From Maribellus sp. CM-23 (lineage in GTDB: Bacteria; Bacteroidota; Bacteroidia; Bacteroidales; Prolixibacteraceae), in assembly GCF_021354595.1 (NCBI RefSeq), contig NZ_JADWYJ010000005.1:62001-126000 (forward strand): 64,000 nucleotides of DNA, in the 5' to 3' direction. Every line of letters starts with the position of its first letter. The first letter of the stretch is position 1. Positions 32,817 to 42,299 of this stretch are shown one piece after another. The notes under the pieces are model-generated. The model was not told where the DNA came from. It ran no database searches and was given only the letters and a program-made list of their open reading frames with translations. A program made the translations under genes and the position numbers.

Positions 32817-33944
32817 ATGAAAAAGATTGTAAGATACCTGGGAATTGCGATTTTGATCGCAGCGTTTGGAGGAACCCTTTTCTTCCTGTATAACAAGTCG
32901 AAAAAGAAACAGGATTTCTTTGAAAACAAGAATCCGTTTTACAGCGATGTAGTAATGAAAACCGTGGCAACCGGTTCGGTGGTGCCGCGTTACGAAATTG
33001 AAATTGTGCCACAGGTCTCGGGGATTATCGATGAACTGTATGTGGAAGCGGGCGATAAAATCAGCAAAGGACAGGTAGTGGCGCGTATCAAAATTATTCC
33101 GGATATGGTTACGTTAAATGCTGCTGAAACCCGGTTGAACAGGGCGAAAATCAGTTACGAAGATGCCCAGATCGATTACGACCGTCAGCAGAAGCTTTTT
33201 GACAAGAGTGTGATCTCATACGAAGAGTTCAAATCGTCAAAGGTCGGGTACGATTCAGCCAAGGAAGAATTGTCGGCTGCTGAAAATAATTTGGAATTAA
33301 TTCAGAATGGTGTAACAAAAAAGGCAGCAACGGCTACCAATACCCTGGTTCGTTCTACTATCGACGGTATGGTGCTTGATGTTCCGATCAAAGTTGGAAA
33401 CTCGGTCATTCAGGCCAATACTTTTAATGCCGGTACTACCATTGCTTCGGTGGCCGATATGAAAGACATTATTTTTGAAGGGAAAGTGGACGAAACCGAA
33501 GTGGGTAAAATTAAGGAAGGAATGCCGATTGAACTGGAAATTGGCGCCATTGATAAAGAAAAATTTGACGCCGTACTGGAATATATTTCACCCAAGGGAG
33601 TGGAAGAAAACGGAGCCATTCAGTTTGAAATAAAGGCAAATGTGCAACTGAAAGAGGGCCAGTTTATACGGGCCGGTTACAGCGCCAATGCCAACATCGT
33701 TCTCGAAAAAAAAGACAGTGTAATGGTAATTCCGGAAGGCATGCTGCAATTCGACAACGACTCGTCGTTTGTGGAGATTAACACCGGAAGTACAGAAGAA
33801 CCGGTTTACGAGAAACGCATGGTGAAAACCGGCTTGTCTGACGGAATCAATATTGAGATTACAGAAGGTTTGAAGCCGGAAGACAAGGTAAAAGGCGAAA
33901 AAATCGATCCAAAAGCGATGAAAGAAAACACCAGCAAAGGCTAG
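32817..33944 (+). CDS. HlyD/RND-type periplasmic adaptor (membrane fusion) subunit
   Basis: A 375-residue protein with one N-terminal membrane segment (YLGIAILIAAFGGTLFFLY) and the lipoyl/barrel-sandwich hybrid pattern EIVPQVSGIIDELYVEAGDKISKGQVVARI. It is followed by a helical hairpin (~95-165, with coiled-coil heptads AETRLNRAKISYEDAQIDYDR) and beta-barrel domains. It bridges the inner-membrane ABC pump and the outer-membrane channel. MacA is the standard relative; the order ATPase, permease, permease, adaptor, TolC supports that assignment. The upstream spacer contains a REP-like palindrome. Confidence 0.9.
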   Translation: MKKIVRYLGIAILIAAFGGTLFFLYNKSKKKQDFFENKNPFYSDVVMKTVATGSVVPRYEIEIVPQVSGIIDELYVEAGDKISKGQVVARIKIIPDMVTLNAAETRLNRAKISYEDAQIDYDRQQKLFDKSVISYEEFKSSKVGYDSAKEELSAAENNLELIQNGVTKKAATATNTLVRSTIDGMVLDVPIKVGNSVIQANTFNAGTTIASVADMKDIIFEGKVDETEVGKIKEGMPIELEIGAIDKEKFDAVLEYISPKGVEENGAIQFEIKANVQLKEGQFIRAGYSANANIVLEKKDSVMVIPEGMLQFDNDSSFVEINTGSTEEPVYEKRMVKTGLSDGINIEITEGLKPEDKVKGEKIDPKAMKENTSKG

Positions 33945-34000
33945 GCTTAGTTAGTTTCAAAGGTTTATGTAAATTAGTCGAAACAAAAAACAATAAAAAA

Positions 34001-35323
34001 ATGAAGAATCTTTTAACCTTGCTGATCGCAGTTACGGGACTTTTATCGGTAGCAACAGTAAAGGCCCAGGCTCCCTGGGACCTGCAGAAATGCTTCGATT
34101 ACGCCATCGAAAACAACCTCCAGATCAAAAGGCAGGTGCTGAATACCGAATATTACCAGAACCAGGTCAACCAGGCAAAGTCGGATAAGCTGCCCAACCT
34201 GAATGCACAGGTTGGAAATGATTTCAGTTTTGGACGGACCCTGACTTTTCCTGAAAATACGTATGTAAATGCCAATTCAACTTCTCTTTCCGGGGGTGTG
34301 AGTTCTAATCTGACCGTTTTCAATGGCATGAGATTGAGCAATCTGGTTCAAAAGAGCAAATTGGATTTGCAAGCCACCCTGTATGAATTGGATAAGACCA
34401 AGGATGACATCATGTTGTTGATTGCAGCGGAGTATCTCCAGATTCTTTTTGCCGAAGAAGTGCTGCTCGTGGATTCAGCCAACCTGGAAGTAACCAAGCA
34501 GCAACTGGAGAGGTCGAGACAACTGGTAAATGCAGGAAGCCTGGCCCGGGGAGCAATGCTGGAAATTGAAGCACAACTGGCACGCGAAGAGTTACAGTTG
34601 GTAAACGATCAGAACAGTCTTCAACTGGCCTATCTGAATCTGTATCAATTTCTGGACCTTCCGATGGCTGAAAGCTTTAAGATAGAGAAGCCGAGTCTTC
34701 CTGAAATTCAGGCCAATGTGACCATGATGAATGCTTTTGATGTGTTCAATAATGCGATAAATGTCCGCCCTGAAATAAAAGCCGCCCAGTTGCGGGTGGA
34801 AAGTGCGATGAAAGAACTTGAAATAGCCAAGGGAAGTAGATATCCCAGTCTTTCGTTTGGAGCTTATTACAATAATATTTTTAATAATAAAGACAGCCGG
34901 GGTTTTAATGAGCAGATCCAGAACAATGGTCGCTCCAGCTTAGGATTAACCTTATCCATCCCTATTTTCAACCGCTTCCAGGTGAAGAACAGCATTTCCA
35001 ATTCGCAGATCCAGATTTCGGATTACGAATACCAGCTGCAGATTGCACGCAATGTGCTTCGAAAAGATATTGAACTGGTTTATACCAATGCTTTGGCTGC
35101 GCTCAACCGCTATATTTCTACCCAAAAAGCGGTTACGTCGATGAAAGAGGCTTTCCGTTATACCGAAGAGAAGTTTAACGTGGGAATGATCAACTCGGTG
35201 GAGTATAACCAAAGCAAGAACAACCTGGCAATCGCACAGTCGGATCTGATACAGGCCAAGTACGAGTATATTTTCCGTACCAAAATATTAGATTTCTACA
35301 ACGGTGTACCAATCACCTTGTAG
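34001..35323 (+). CDS. TolC family outer membrane efflux protein
   Basis: A 440-residue protein with a signal peptide (SVATVKA-QAPW, cleavage ~residue 23) and two OEP domains: WDLQKCFDYAIENNLQIKR at the start, and the second repeat starting near VRPEIKAAQLRVESAMKELEIAK. Long amphipathic helices (LNYAL-like heptads, QQLERSRQLVNAGSLARGAM, NVGMINSVEYNQSKNNLAIAQSDL) fit the trimeric alpha-barrel tunnel. It is the outer-membrane exit of the MacAB-like pump. A strong terminator follows, closing the operon. Confidence 0.92.
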   Translation: MKNLLTLLIAVTGLLSVATVKAQAPWDLQKCFDYAIENNLQIKRQVLNTEYYQNQVNQAKSDKLPNLNAQVGNDFSFGRTLTFPENTYVNANSTSLSGGVSSNLTVFNGMRLSNLVQKSKLDLQATLYELDKTKDDIMLLIAAEYLQILFAEEVLLVDSANLEVTKQQLERSRQLVNAGSLARGAMLEIEAQLAREELQLVNDQNSLQLAYLNLYQFLDLPMAESFKIEKPSLPEIQANVTMMNAFDVFNNAINVRPEIKAAQLRVESAMKELEIAKGSRYPSLSFGAYYNNIFNNKDSRGFNEQIQNNGRSSLGLTLSIPIFNRFQVKNSISNSQIQISDYEYQLQIARNVLRKDIELVYTNALAALNRYISTQKAVTSMKEAFRYTEEKFNVGMINSVEYNQSKNNLAIAQSDLIQAKYEYIFRTKILDFYNGVPITL

Positions 35324-35351
35324 CGAATCATGCTTGAACATTGTTTTTTGT

Positions 35352-35380
35352 GCCCTGACGGTTAGCGTCAGGGCTTTTTT
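35352..35380 (+). terminator. Terminator of the efflux operon
   Basis: GCCCTGACG (35352-35360) and CGTCAGGGC (35366-35374) form a perfect 9-bp stem with a 5-nt loop, followed by six T. Confidence 0.9.
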
Positions 35381-35519
35381 GTGTTTGTCAGAAATATACT
35401 TTCACAATAAGGTTTAAAACGTAAGCTGAGGGATAAGAGAATTTTTTTCAACTCAATTTTATTGCATAATTTCGTCCAGCATTCAGGAATTATTATTACG
35501 GATTAATCAATCAATCAAA

Positions 35520-37067
35520 GTGAAACAAACAAGTATTTTTTTGAGTTACATCGTCCTCTTAATTTTGGGCGCTGGCTTGACCAATTGCGGGCAAGTCGAA
35601 AAAGAAGTAACAACCAAGCCCAACATCATATACATCCTGGCTGATGACCTGGGGTATTCGGAAGTGGGTTGCTACGGACAGGAAAAAATAGAAACACCCA
35701 ACCTTGATGCGATGGCCACTAACGGTATGATGTTTACAGAACACTACGCCGGGGCTCCGGTTTGCGCGCCTTCGCGTTGTGTGCTGCTAACCGGTCAGCA
35801 TCTTGGGCATGCGCAAATCAGGGGTAACGACGAGTGGGCTTCCCGTGGCGACGTGTGGGATTTTGAAGCCATGGCAAAAGACCCCAACCTGGAAGGACAG
35901 CGTCCGTTAAAAGCAGGTACCCCAACCATTGGGCGTTTACTGCAAAATGCCGGTTATAAAACAGGAGTGGTGGGTAAATGGGGCCTGGGGGCTCCCTTAA
36001 CCGAAGGGATTCCCAACAAACAGGGCTTCGATTTCTTTTTCGGATACAATTGCCAGCGGCAGGCACACACTTTTTTTCCCGTTCATTTATGGAAAGATAC
36101 GACCAAGGTGCTGTTAAACAATAAAATGGTGCCGCCCCGTACCCGGCTTCCCGAGGGAGCCGATTTGTACGATCCGGAGTCGTACAAGGATTTCTGGCTG
36201 AACGAATATTCGCCTGATTTGATGCAAAAGGAAGTCATCAATTTTATCAAGGAAAACAAAGACGCGCCTTTCTTTATGTATTATGCCACGCCGATTCCGC
36301 ATAATCCGCTGCAGGCCCCGAAGCGTTGGATAGATTACTATGTGGATAAATTTGGCGACGAAGAACCGTACGATGGTAGTAAGGGTTATTTCCCGCATCG
36401 TTATCCGCACGCCTGCTATGCGGCAATGGTTTCGTACATGGACGAGCAGATTGGTGAAATTGTAGCCACCCTAAAAGAACTGGGATTGTACGAAAACACC
36501 ATCATCATGTTTAGCAGCGACAATGGACCGACGTATACCGGGGGAGCCGATTCGCCCTGGTTCGACAGTGCCAAACCGTTTAAGAGCGAACATGGCTGGG
36601 GAAAAGGAAGTGTGAACGAAGGCGGGATCAGGGTGCCAATGATTGTTCAGTGGCCCGAAAAAATACAGGCCGGTACCGAAACGGATCTGATTTCGGCTTT
36701 TTACGATGTGTTGCCAACTCTTTGCGAAGTTTCCGGGGCTGAAATACCTGAAAACGTTGACGGAATCAGCTTTTTGCCAACGCTTGTAAACAGCGGAGAG
36801 CAAAAAACACACGAGTACCTGTACTGGGAGTTTCCCGAATCGGGTGGACAGCAAGCCATAAGAATGGGCAGTTGGAAGGGAATCCGTAAAAATATCCGGC
36901 AAGATAGTTTGCGCATTCAGTTGTACGATTTAAGTACCGATATTCAGGAGTTATACGATGTTTCACCGGAACATCCCGAAATTATTCAGGAAATGGAGGC
37001 CATTTTCAAAAGAGAACATACGACGGCTGAAATTGAAAAATTCAGAATGAAACAACTGGGAGATTAA
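35520..37067 (+). CDS. Family S1 sulfatase (arylsulfatase A-like), lipoprotein
   Basis: A 515-residue lipoprotein (Cys23 in AGLTNC). The start is a GTG at 35520 and no ATG precedes the signal peptide. The metal motif NIIYILADDLGYSEVG and the formylglycine motif CAPSR (Cys82, followed by CVLLTG) are intact, as is the later MFSSDNGPTYTGG segment with Asp/Asn metal ligands. The active-site cysteine needs anSME-type maturation. Substrate probably a sulfated polysaccharide; which one cannot be told. Its paralogue begins 98 bp downstream behind a 15-bp inverted repeat. Confidence 0.9.
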   Translation: MKQTSIFLSYIVLLILGAGLTNCGQVEKEVTTKPNIIYILADDLGYSEVGCYGQEKIETPNLDAMATNGMMFTEHYAGAPVCAPSRCVLLTGQHLGHAQIRGNDEWASRGDVWDFEAMAKDPNLEGQRPLKAGTPTIGRLLQNAGYKTGVVGKWGLGAPLTEGIPNKQGFDFFFGYNCQRQAHTFFPVHLWKDTTKVLLNNKMVPPRTRLPEGADLYDPESYKDFWLNEYSPDLMQKEVINFIKENKDAPFFMYYATPIPHNPLQAPKRWIDYYVDKFGDEEPYDGSKGYFPHRYPHACYAAMVSYMDEQIGEIVATLKELGLYENTIIMFSSDNGPTYTGGADSPWFDSAKPFKSEHGWGKGSVNEGGIRVPMIVQWPEKIQAGTETDLISAFYDVLPTLCEVSGAEIPENVDGISFLPTLVNSGEQKTHEYLYWEFPESGGQQAIRMGSWKGIRKNIRQDSLRIQLYDLSTDIQELYDVSPEHPEIIQEMEAIFKREHTTAEIEKFRMKQLGD

Positions 37068-37081
37068 ACTGAAACGAATCA

Positions 37082-37140
37082 GGCCAAATCAAAAAATCAG
37101 CTTTCTTGTTTGGGAATTGATGCAGTTTTTTGATTTGGCC
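37082..37140. terminator. 15-bp perfect inverted repeat between two sulfatase genes
   Basis: GGCCAAATCAAAAAA (37082-37096) pairs perfectly with TTTTTTGATTTGGCC (37126-37140) around a 29-nt loop. It begins 15 bp after the first sulfatase stop. It may attenuate transcription into the second sulfatase; the absence of a T tract after the stem makes a classical terminator less certain. Confidence 0.45.
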
Positions 37141-37165
37141 GGTTCTTAACATCAAGATACAAAGC

Positions 37166-38587
37166 ATGAATATTGTTTTTAAGGCAGGATTACTACTTCT
37201 CTTTGCCGGTGTTTTTTCGTGTACATCTTCCGTAAAGAGTAGTAGCGATGAGGATGCCCGTCCGAACATCGTCCTTATTAACATCGATGACATGGGCTGG
37301 CGCGATGTGGGTTTTATGGGTTCGGAATATTACGAAACACCCAACATTGATGCGCTGGCAGCCGATGGAATGATATTCAGCAATGCCTATGCCGCTGCCT
37401 CGAATTGTGCTCCCAGCCGTGCCTGCCTGATGAGCGGGCAATGGACGCCCCGGCACAGTATTTATACCGTCGGGACTTCGGCACGGGGAAAAAGCCGCGA
37501 CCGGAAACTTGTTCCGGTGGTTAACAATGAAACCATGCCCGATGATAATGTTTTGATTCCGGAAGTGCTGCAAAAGGCTGGTTATGTAACTTGTCAGTCG
37601 GGGAAATGGCACCTGAGCGAAAAGCCGGAGTTAAGGGGTTTTGATTTTAGCATTGGTGGCAGCCACGCCGGTAATCCGGGGTCTTATTATCCGCCCTATA
37701 AAAATGTTCCGTCAGTAAAGGCGCCGGCGGACGATTATTACCTCACCAATCTCATCATGGACCGGACTTTGGATTTCTTGGACTCAGTCGACAACAAGCC
37801 TTTCTTTTTGTATTACGCGCCATATGCTGTTCATACACCCATTCAACCGGTAAAAGCGTTGTTGCCGAAATATGAGAACAAAGCGGAATGGAATGGGCAA
37901 AATAACAGCGAGTATGCCACAATGGTAGAGAATGTAGATGCACAAATTGGCCGTTTGGTGGAGGCGCTGCGAAGTTCAGGAAAGCTGGAAAACACGGTTA
38001 TCTTTTTTACTTCCGATAATGGCGGGCATTACGGAATAACCAAACAGTGGCCGTTGCGCTCCGGAAAAGGATCGTACTACGAAGGCGGTATTCGTGAGCC
38101 CATGTTTGTTTTTTGGAAAGGAGAAATAAAAGGAGGAAGCCAATCGGATTTTCCGGTTAGCCAGCTCGATTTTTATCCAACCATACTTGACATGGCCGGT
38201 ATTTCGAAACCCGCAGATAAGATACTTGACGGAGCATCGATTTTGTCCGTACTAAAGCAATCCGAAACCTTGGAAGAGCGCCCGCTTTTCTGGCATTTCC
38301 CGGTGTACCTGGAAGCCTATGTAAAGAATGATAGCACAACGCAGGACCCGCTTTTCCGTACCCGCCCCGGATCTGTTGTGCGTTTGGGCGACTGGAAACT
38401 TATTCAGTATTTCGAGAATAACGATATTGAATTGTATAACCTGAAAGAAGATATCGGTGAGGTAAACAACCTGGCAGGATCAAATCCTGAAAAAGTGAAG
38501 GAACTTATAGAGATTCTGGAAACCTGGCGGGAAAAGACGGTTGCTCCTGTTCCGGAACAATTGAATCCTGATTATCAGGGAAAGTAA
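37166..38587 (+). CDS. Family S1 sulfatase, lipoprotein
   Basis: A 473-residue lipoprotein started at ATG 37166 (Cys19 in GVFSC); a TTG at 37130 lies in the inverted repeat and is not used. It has PNIVLINIDDMGWRDVGF, the CAPSR motif at Cys81 (SNCAPSRACLMSG), HWHL-type GKWHLSE near residue 145, and FFTSDNGGHYGIT near residue 280. It is similar in layout to iduronate-type sulfatases and arylsulfatases of marine Bacteroidota. It follows a related sulfatase; both are probably co-regulated. Confidence 0.9.
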   Translation: MNIVFKAGLLLLFAGVFSCTSSVKSSSDEDARPNIVLINIDDMGWRDVGFMGSEYYETPNIDALAADGMIFSNAYAAASNCAPSRACLMSGQWTPRHSIYTVGTSARGKSRDRKLVPVVNNETMPDDNVLIPEVLQKAGYVTCQSGKWHLSEKPELRGFDFSIGGSHAGNPGSYYPPYKNVPSVKAPADDYYLTNLIMDRTLDFLDSVDNKPFFLYYAPYAVHTPIQPVKALLPKYENKAEWNGQNNSEYATMVENVDAQIGRLVEALRSSGKLENTVIFFTSDNGGHYGITKQWPLRSGKGSYYEGGIREPMFVFWKGEIKGGSQSDFPVSQLDFYPTILDMAGISKPADKILDGASILSVLKQSETLEERPLFWHFPVYLEAYVKNDSTTQDPLFRTRPGSVVRLGDWKLIQYFENNDIELYNLKEDIGEVNNLAGSNPEKVKELIEILETWREKTVAPVPEQLNPDYQGK

Positions 38588-38707
38588 TGTCAAAAATCCG
38601 GAAAGCTAAGTTTTACATCATCGATCATAATTTTTAGCTGTTTTGTTCTTCCTTCACTGTTTTAATGATTATTTTGGGAGGACTTAAAACAACTAAATCA
38701 TAATACC

Positions 38708-39847
38708 ATGTTTAAAACCAGGTTATTAGTCTTTCTTTTTATATTCAGTACATTTTATTGTTATGCTCAGGACGACAACGGGGTTATGTCGATGGATGAG
38801 TCCAGATTTCCCAGAAAACGCCAAATCATCCGGATTCCCGGTTTCGATGGCTACCAAACGTTGAAATGTGATTTCCATATGCATACCATTTTTTCTGATG
38901 GACAGGTTTGGCCTACAATCAGGGTGCAGGAAGCTTGGCAGGAAGGGATGGATGCGATGGCCATTTCTGATCATATCGAATACACACCACACTCGAAAGA
39001 TGTGGTGGTTGACCACAACCGTGCGTATGAAATCGGCGAGGATATGGCTGCCGAAAATAACATTATCCTGATTAAGGGGAACGAAATTACGCGCAATACA
39101 CCTCCTGGTCATTTTAACGCAATTTTTATTGGAGATTCGAAGGATTACATCGCTGACAGGGATAATGCCAAAGACAAACAGGCTGTGATGAAGGCTGCTG
39201 ATCAGGATGCTTTTATTTTCTGGAACCACCCCGGTTGGAAAGTGAATTCGATCGATGGTTCTTACGAATGGATCGATCTGGTGGACGAGTTGTTAAAGGA
39301 AAAGATTCTGGGAGGAATTGAAGTTTTTAACGGCTTTAAATTTCACAAAAAAGCGCTGGACTGGTGTGTCGATAACAACCTTGCAGTGATGGGTTCGACG
39401 GATATGCACAACATTGTAGGTTACAGCTATAATCTTGAAAATGGAGCCCATCGCACCATGACACTGGTTTTTGCCAAAGAACGGACGGCTCGGTCGGTAC
39501 GTGAAGCGCTGGAAGAAGGACGCACCGTTGCCTGGTCGACAAAATATATTGCCGGGAAGGAAGAATGGGTCAGCAAACTGTTCTACGCCAGCGTGGAAGT
39601 CAGCCCGGTTTTTCATGCAAAGACAAGGAATGAAAAAACCACCAACTACTACGAAATAAAAAACAACAGCGATTTGTATTTTGAAATGGAGCTTAAGTCG
39701 GGCAAGGGAAACAAAAATATTACGCTTTACCCGCAATCATCACAGGTTATTTCTGCAAATGAAGGGCAGGAAAAACTGACCTACGAAGTGGTAACGGCCT
39801 TTGTGCGCAGCGACAAAAATCTGGTGGTAGATATTCCGCTAAAATAA
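38708..39847 (+). CDS. PHP-domain phosphodiesterase (Sb-PDE-like), exported
   Basis: A 379-residue protein with a signal peptide (FYCYA-Q, cleavage ~residue 20). The PHP metal motif is complete in the first part: CDFHMHTIFSDGQ (His57, His59, Asp64), then AISDHIEYTPHS, GNEITR, FWNHPGW and a C-terminal GSTDMHN. This family includes exported phosphodiesterases such as Sb-PDE of Sphingobium that cleave phosphotriester or diester bonds. The natural substrate is not known; phosphate scavenging from the periplasm is a reasonable inference. It is next to the sulfatases but has its own spacer of 120 bp. Confidence 0.8.
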   Translation: MFKTRLLVFLFIFSTFYCYAQDDNGVMSMDESRFPRKRQIIRIPGFDGYQTLKCDFHMHTIFSDGQVWPTIRVQEAWQEGMDAMAISDHIEYTPHSKDVVVDHNRAYEIGEDMAAENNIILIKGNEITRNTPPGHFNAIFIGDSKDYIADRDNAKDKQAVMKAADQDAFIFWNHPGWKVNSIDGSYEWIDLVDELLKEKILGGIEVFNGFKFHKKALDWCVDNNLAVMGSTDMHNIVGYSYNLENGAHRTMTLVFAKERTARSVREALEEGRTVAWSTKYIAGKEEWVSKLFYASVEVSPVFHAKTRNEKTTNYYEIKNNSDLYFEMELKSGKGNKNITLYPQSSQVISANEGQEKLTYEVVTAFVRSDKNLVVDIPLK

Positions 39848-39955
39848 AGGGAAAATTCTTTTCCCAAACTACCGTGGGTGCTGGCTCAGGTTTTGACAAT
39901 TTGAATATCTTTACGTGCAACTTATTGAAACCTAAATCAATTAAAGCTATTCCTT

Positions 39956-42127
39956 ATGAAGTTGTGTTTGGCCTTTCTGTTTATGCTATATGTTGCTTCA
40001 GTTGGTGCAAGCAATGTGTTGCAAACAAACTCCGATACCACCATTAGTACATTCAACAAAGACTACGTTTACGAAGTAAAAAAAGCCCGTTCTGAAATCC
40101 GGATCGATGGAGTTATTGAAGAACCCGACTGGCAGGCAGCGCAAAAGGCGGATACTTTTTTTAAAGTGTTGCCGGTCGACAGTGGTTATGCCACGCAGCC
40201 TTCCACCATATTAATGACCTATGATGATAAAGCGCTTTACCTGGCGCAGATTTTTTACGATACGATTGCGGGCAAACGGGTGATGGAATCTTTCCGGCGC
40301 GATTTTGCTTTTGGCAACAACGACAACCTGCTGGTGTTTTTTGATACTTTTCTGGATCAGACCAACGGATTTTCGTTTGGAGTTTCGGCCTCAGGAGCCA
40401 AGTGGGACGGCACCATGAGCAACGGTAGTGCGGTTTCGCTCGACTGGGATTGCAAGTGGGAATCAAAAACCAAACATTACAACGACCGGTGGGTGACCGA
40501 AATGCGCATCCCGTTCAAATCGGTTCGTTATCCGCGCGGAAGTCAAACGTGGTTTACCAATTTCAGCCGTCTCGATCTCAAGGCAAACGAGAAATCGTCG
40601 TGGGCGCCTGTTCCACGGCAATTTCCGACGGCCTCGCTGGCTTACACCGGGGTGATGAACTTTGAAGAACCACTGCCCAAACCCAAGCCTCAGATCTCGG
40701 TTATTCCGTATGTTTTTGGTGGTATTTCAAAAGATTACGAAGCCGGAACTGACGCTTCGTACCGAAAAGATTTTGGTTTTGATGCTAAGATCGGCATCTC
40801 GTCTTCCATGAACCTAGATCTGACTTACAATCCCGATTTTGCCCAGGTAGAAGTAGACCGCCAGATTGCCAACATCGACCGTTTTGAGTTGTTCTTTCCG
40901 GAAAAACGGCAGTTTTTTCTCGAGAACGGCGATCTTTTTTCCAGTTATGGATACAACACTTCCACGCCTTTCTTCTCGCGCCGGATAGGCTTGGATGCTC
41001 CGGTGCTGGCAGGAGCCCGTCTCACAGGAAAAATAGGGAACGATTTACGCTTGGGGCTGATGACGATGACCACCGAAAAAACCAGTGATTTCCTGGCGCG
41101 CAATTTTACCGTTGTTTCGCTGCAGAAAAAGGTTTTTGCCCGGTCGAACATCGGGTTTATAGCCGTTAACAAACAGTATTTTGATGTGCCATCGGATACC
41201 AGCATGTACAACCGAGTGGTGGGAGTGGACTACAACCTGGCCAGTGCCAATAATTTTTGGAGCGGCAAGTTTTTCTATCACCGGTCATTTCAGCCCGGAA
41301 ACCCGGACAAACAATATTCGCAGGGGGCTTCGGTTACCTACAAAACAAAGCATCTTACACTTGGCCTGTACGAGACCTCGATAGGAGAAAATTACCTGGC
41401 TGAGGCAGGATATGTAAGGCGCACCGGGTATAATTTCCTCGGAACAAAAGCCGGGTATAACTTTGTGCCGAATAAAAAGGTGGTTAGTCATGGCCCCAGT
41501 GCTCAGATCGATAATTATTACGACAAGGACTACAACAAAATAGAGCATGAATACGACTTTTCGTACCACTTTCAGTTTCAGGACCGCTCCGAGTTTGAGC
41601 TGTCGTACAAAAACTTTTACGTGAAGTTGCTGGAAGATTTTAATCCAACCAGCGATGCCACGAATTTTCTTCCTGTGGGATCTGATTATCATTTTGGTGC
41701 CGTTTCGGCTGAATTTACTTCTACCCGGAAAACACTCTTTAACTGGAGAGCTGAGGCAACAAAAGGTTCTTTTTACAGTGGCGACATTCAGTTTGTAGAA
41801 GGGGAGATCGGATACCGTTTTCAGCCTTACGTCAACCTTACCATGAATTTTAATTTCACCGATATGGATTTGGGAGCTCCTTTCGACCGGGAACAGTTTT
41901 TCCTGATCGGCCCCAAAATGGATATCACCTTTTCGGATAAAATTTTCTGGTCAACATTTGTTCAGTACAACGAGCAGGTTGATAACCTGAATATTAATTC
42001 TCGCTTTCAGTGGCGCTACCAGCCGGTTTCGGATATTTACCTGGTTTATACCGACAATTATTTTACCGGAAACTGGAACTCGCGTAACCGCGCTGTCGTA
42101 CTTAAAATGACTTACTGGTTCAACTAA
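39956..42127 (+). CDS. DUF5916 / carbohydrate-binding family 9-like outer membrane protein
   Basis: A 723-residue protein with a signal peptide (YVASVGASNVL, ~residue 19). The N-terminal ~40-240 region resembles a carbohydrate-binding family 9 domain (RIDGVIEEPDWQAAQKADTF, NNDNLLVFFDTFLDQTNG). The remainder is a long beta-rich DUF5916 region with many aromatic, alternating strands ending in KMTYWFN, which suggests an outer-membrane beta-barrel. The function is unknown; the family frequently occurs near sugar-degradation genes. It has no adjacent partner here. Confidence 0.78.
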   Translation: MKLCLAFLFMLYVASVGASNVLQTNSDTTISTFNKDYVYEVKKARSEIRIDGVIEEPDWQAAQKADTFFKVLPVDSGYATQPSTILMTYDDKALYLAQIFYDTIAGKRVMESFRRDFAFGNNDNLLVFFDTFLDQTNGFSFGVSASGAKWDGTMSNGSAVSLDWDCKWESKTKHYNDRWVTEMRIPFKSVRYPRGSQTWFTNFSRLDLKANEKSSWAPVPRQFPTASLAYTGVMNFEEPLPKPKPQISVIPYVFGGISKDYEAGTDASYRKDFGFDAKIGISSSMNLDLTYNPDFAQVEVDRQIANIDRFELFFPEKRQFFLENGDLFSSYGYNTSTPFFSRRIGLDAPVLAGARLTGKIGNDLRLGLMTMTTEKTSDFLARNFTVVSLQKKVFARSNIGFIAVNKQYFDVPSDTSMYNRVVGVDYNLASANNFWSGKFFYHRSFQPGNPDKQYSQGASVTYKTKHLTLGLYETSIGENYLAEAGYVRRTGYNFLGTKAGYNFVPNKKVVSHGPSAQIDNYYDKDYNKIEHEYDFSYHFQFQDRSEFELSYKNFYVKLLEDFNPTSDATNFLPVGSDYHFGAVSAEFTSTRKTLFNWRAEATKGSFYSGDIQFVEGEIGYRFQPYVNLTMNFNFTDMDLGAPFDREQFFLIGPKMDITFSDKIFWSTFVQYNEQVDNLNINSRFQWRYQPVSDIYLVYTDNYFTGNWNSRNRAVVLKMTYWFN

Positions 42128-42199
42128 AAGGAAGGCGTTTAACACGGCTTAACGAATTTCTTACCTTATTGTTAAACCGGATTCCGGGGGTTTTAAATA

Positions 42200-42230
42200 T
42201 TTCCGGTTGTTCGAAAATAGATTATCTTTG
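42200..42230 (+). promoter_or_regulatory. mdh promoter
   Basis: TTTC (42200-42203), 19 bp, TATCTTTG (42223-42230). The predicted 5' leader is about 60 bases. Confidence 0.7.
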
Positions 42231-42299
42231 CAAACCTTAAACAATTTGACTATGAATCGTTTAAGTTTATGAATTTTGTAACTATAAAACTCGATTAAA

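Noticed and set aside
37130-37165. TTG start of the second sulfatase
   Set aside because: It lies in the right arm of the inverted repeat and precedes the signal peptide by 12 unrelated residues.
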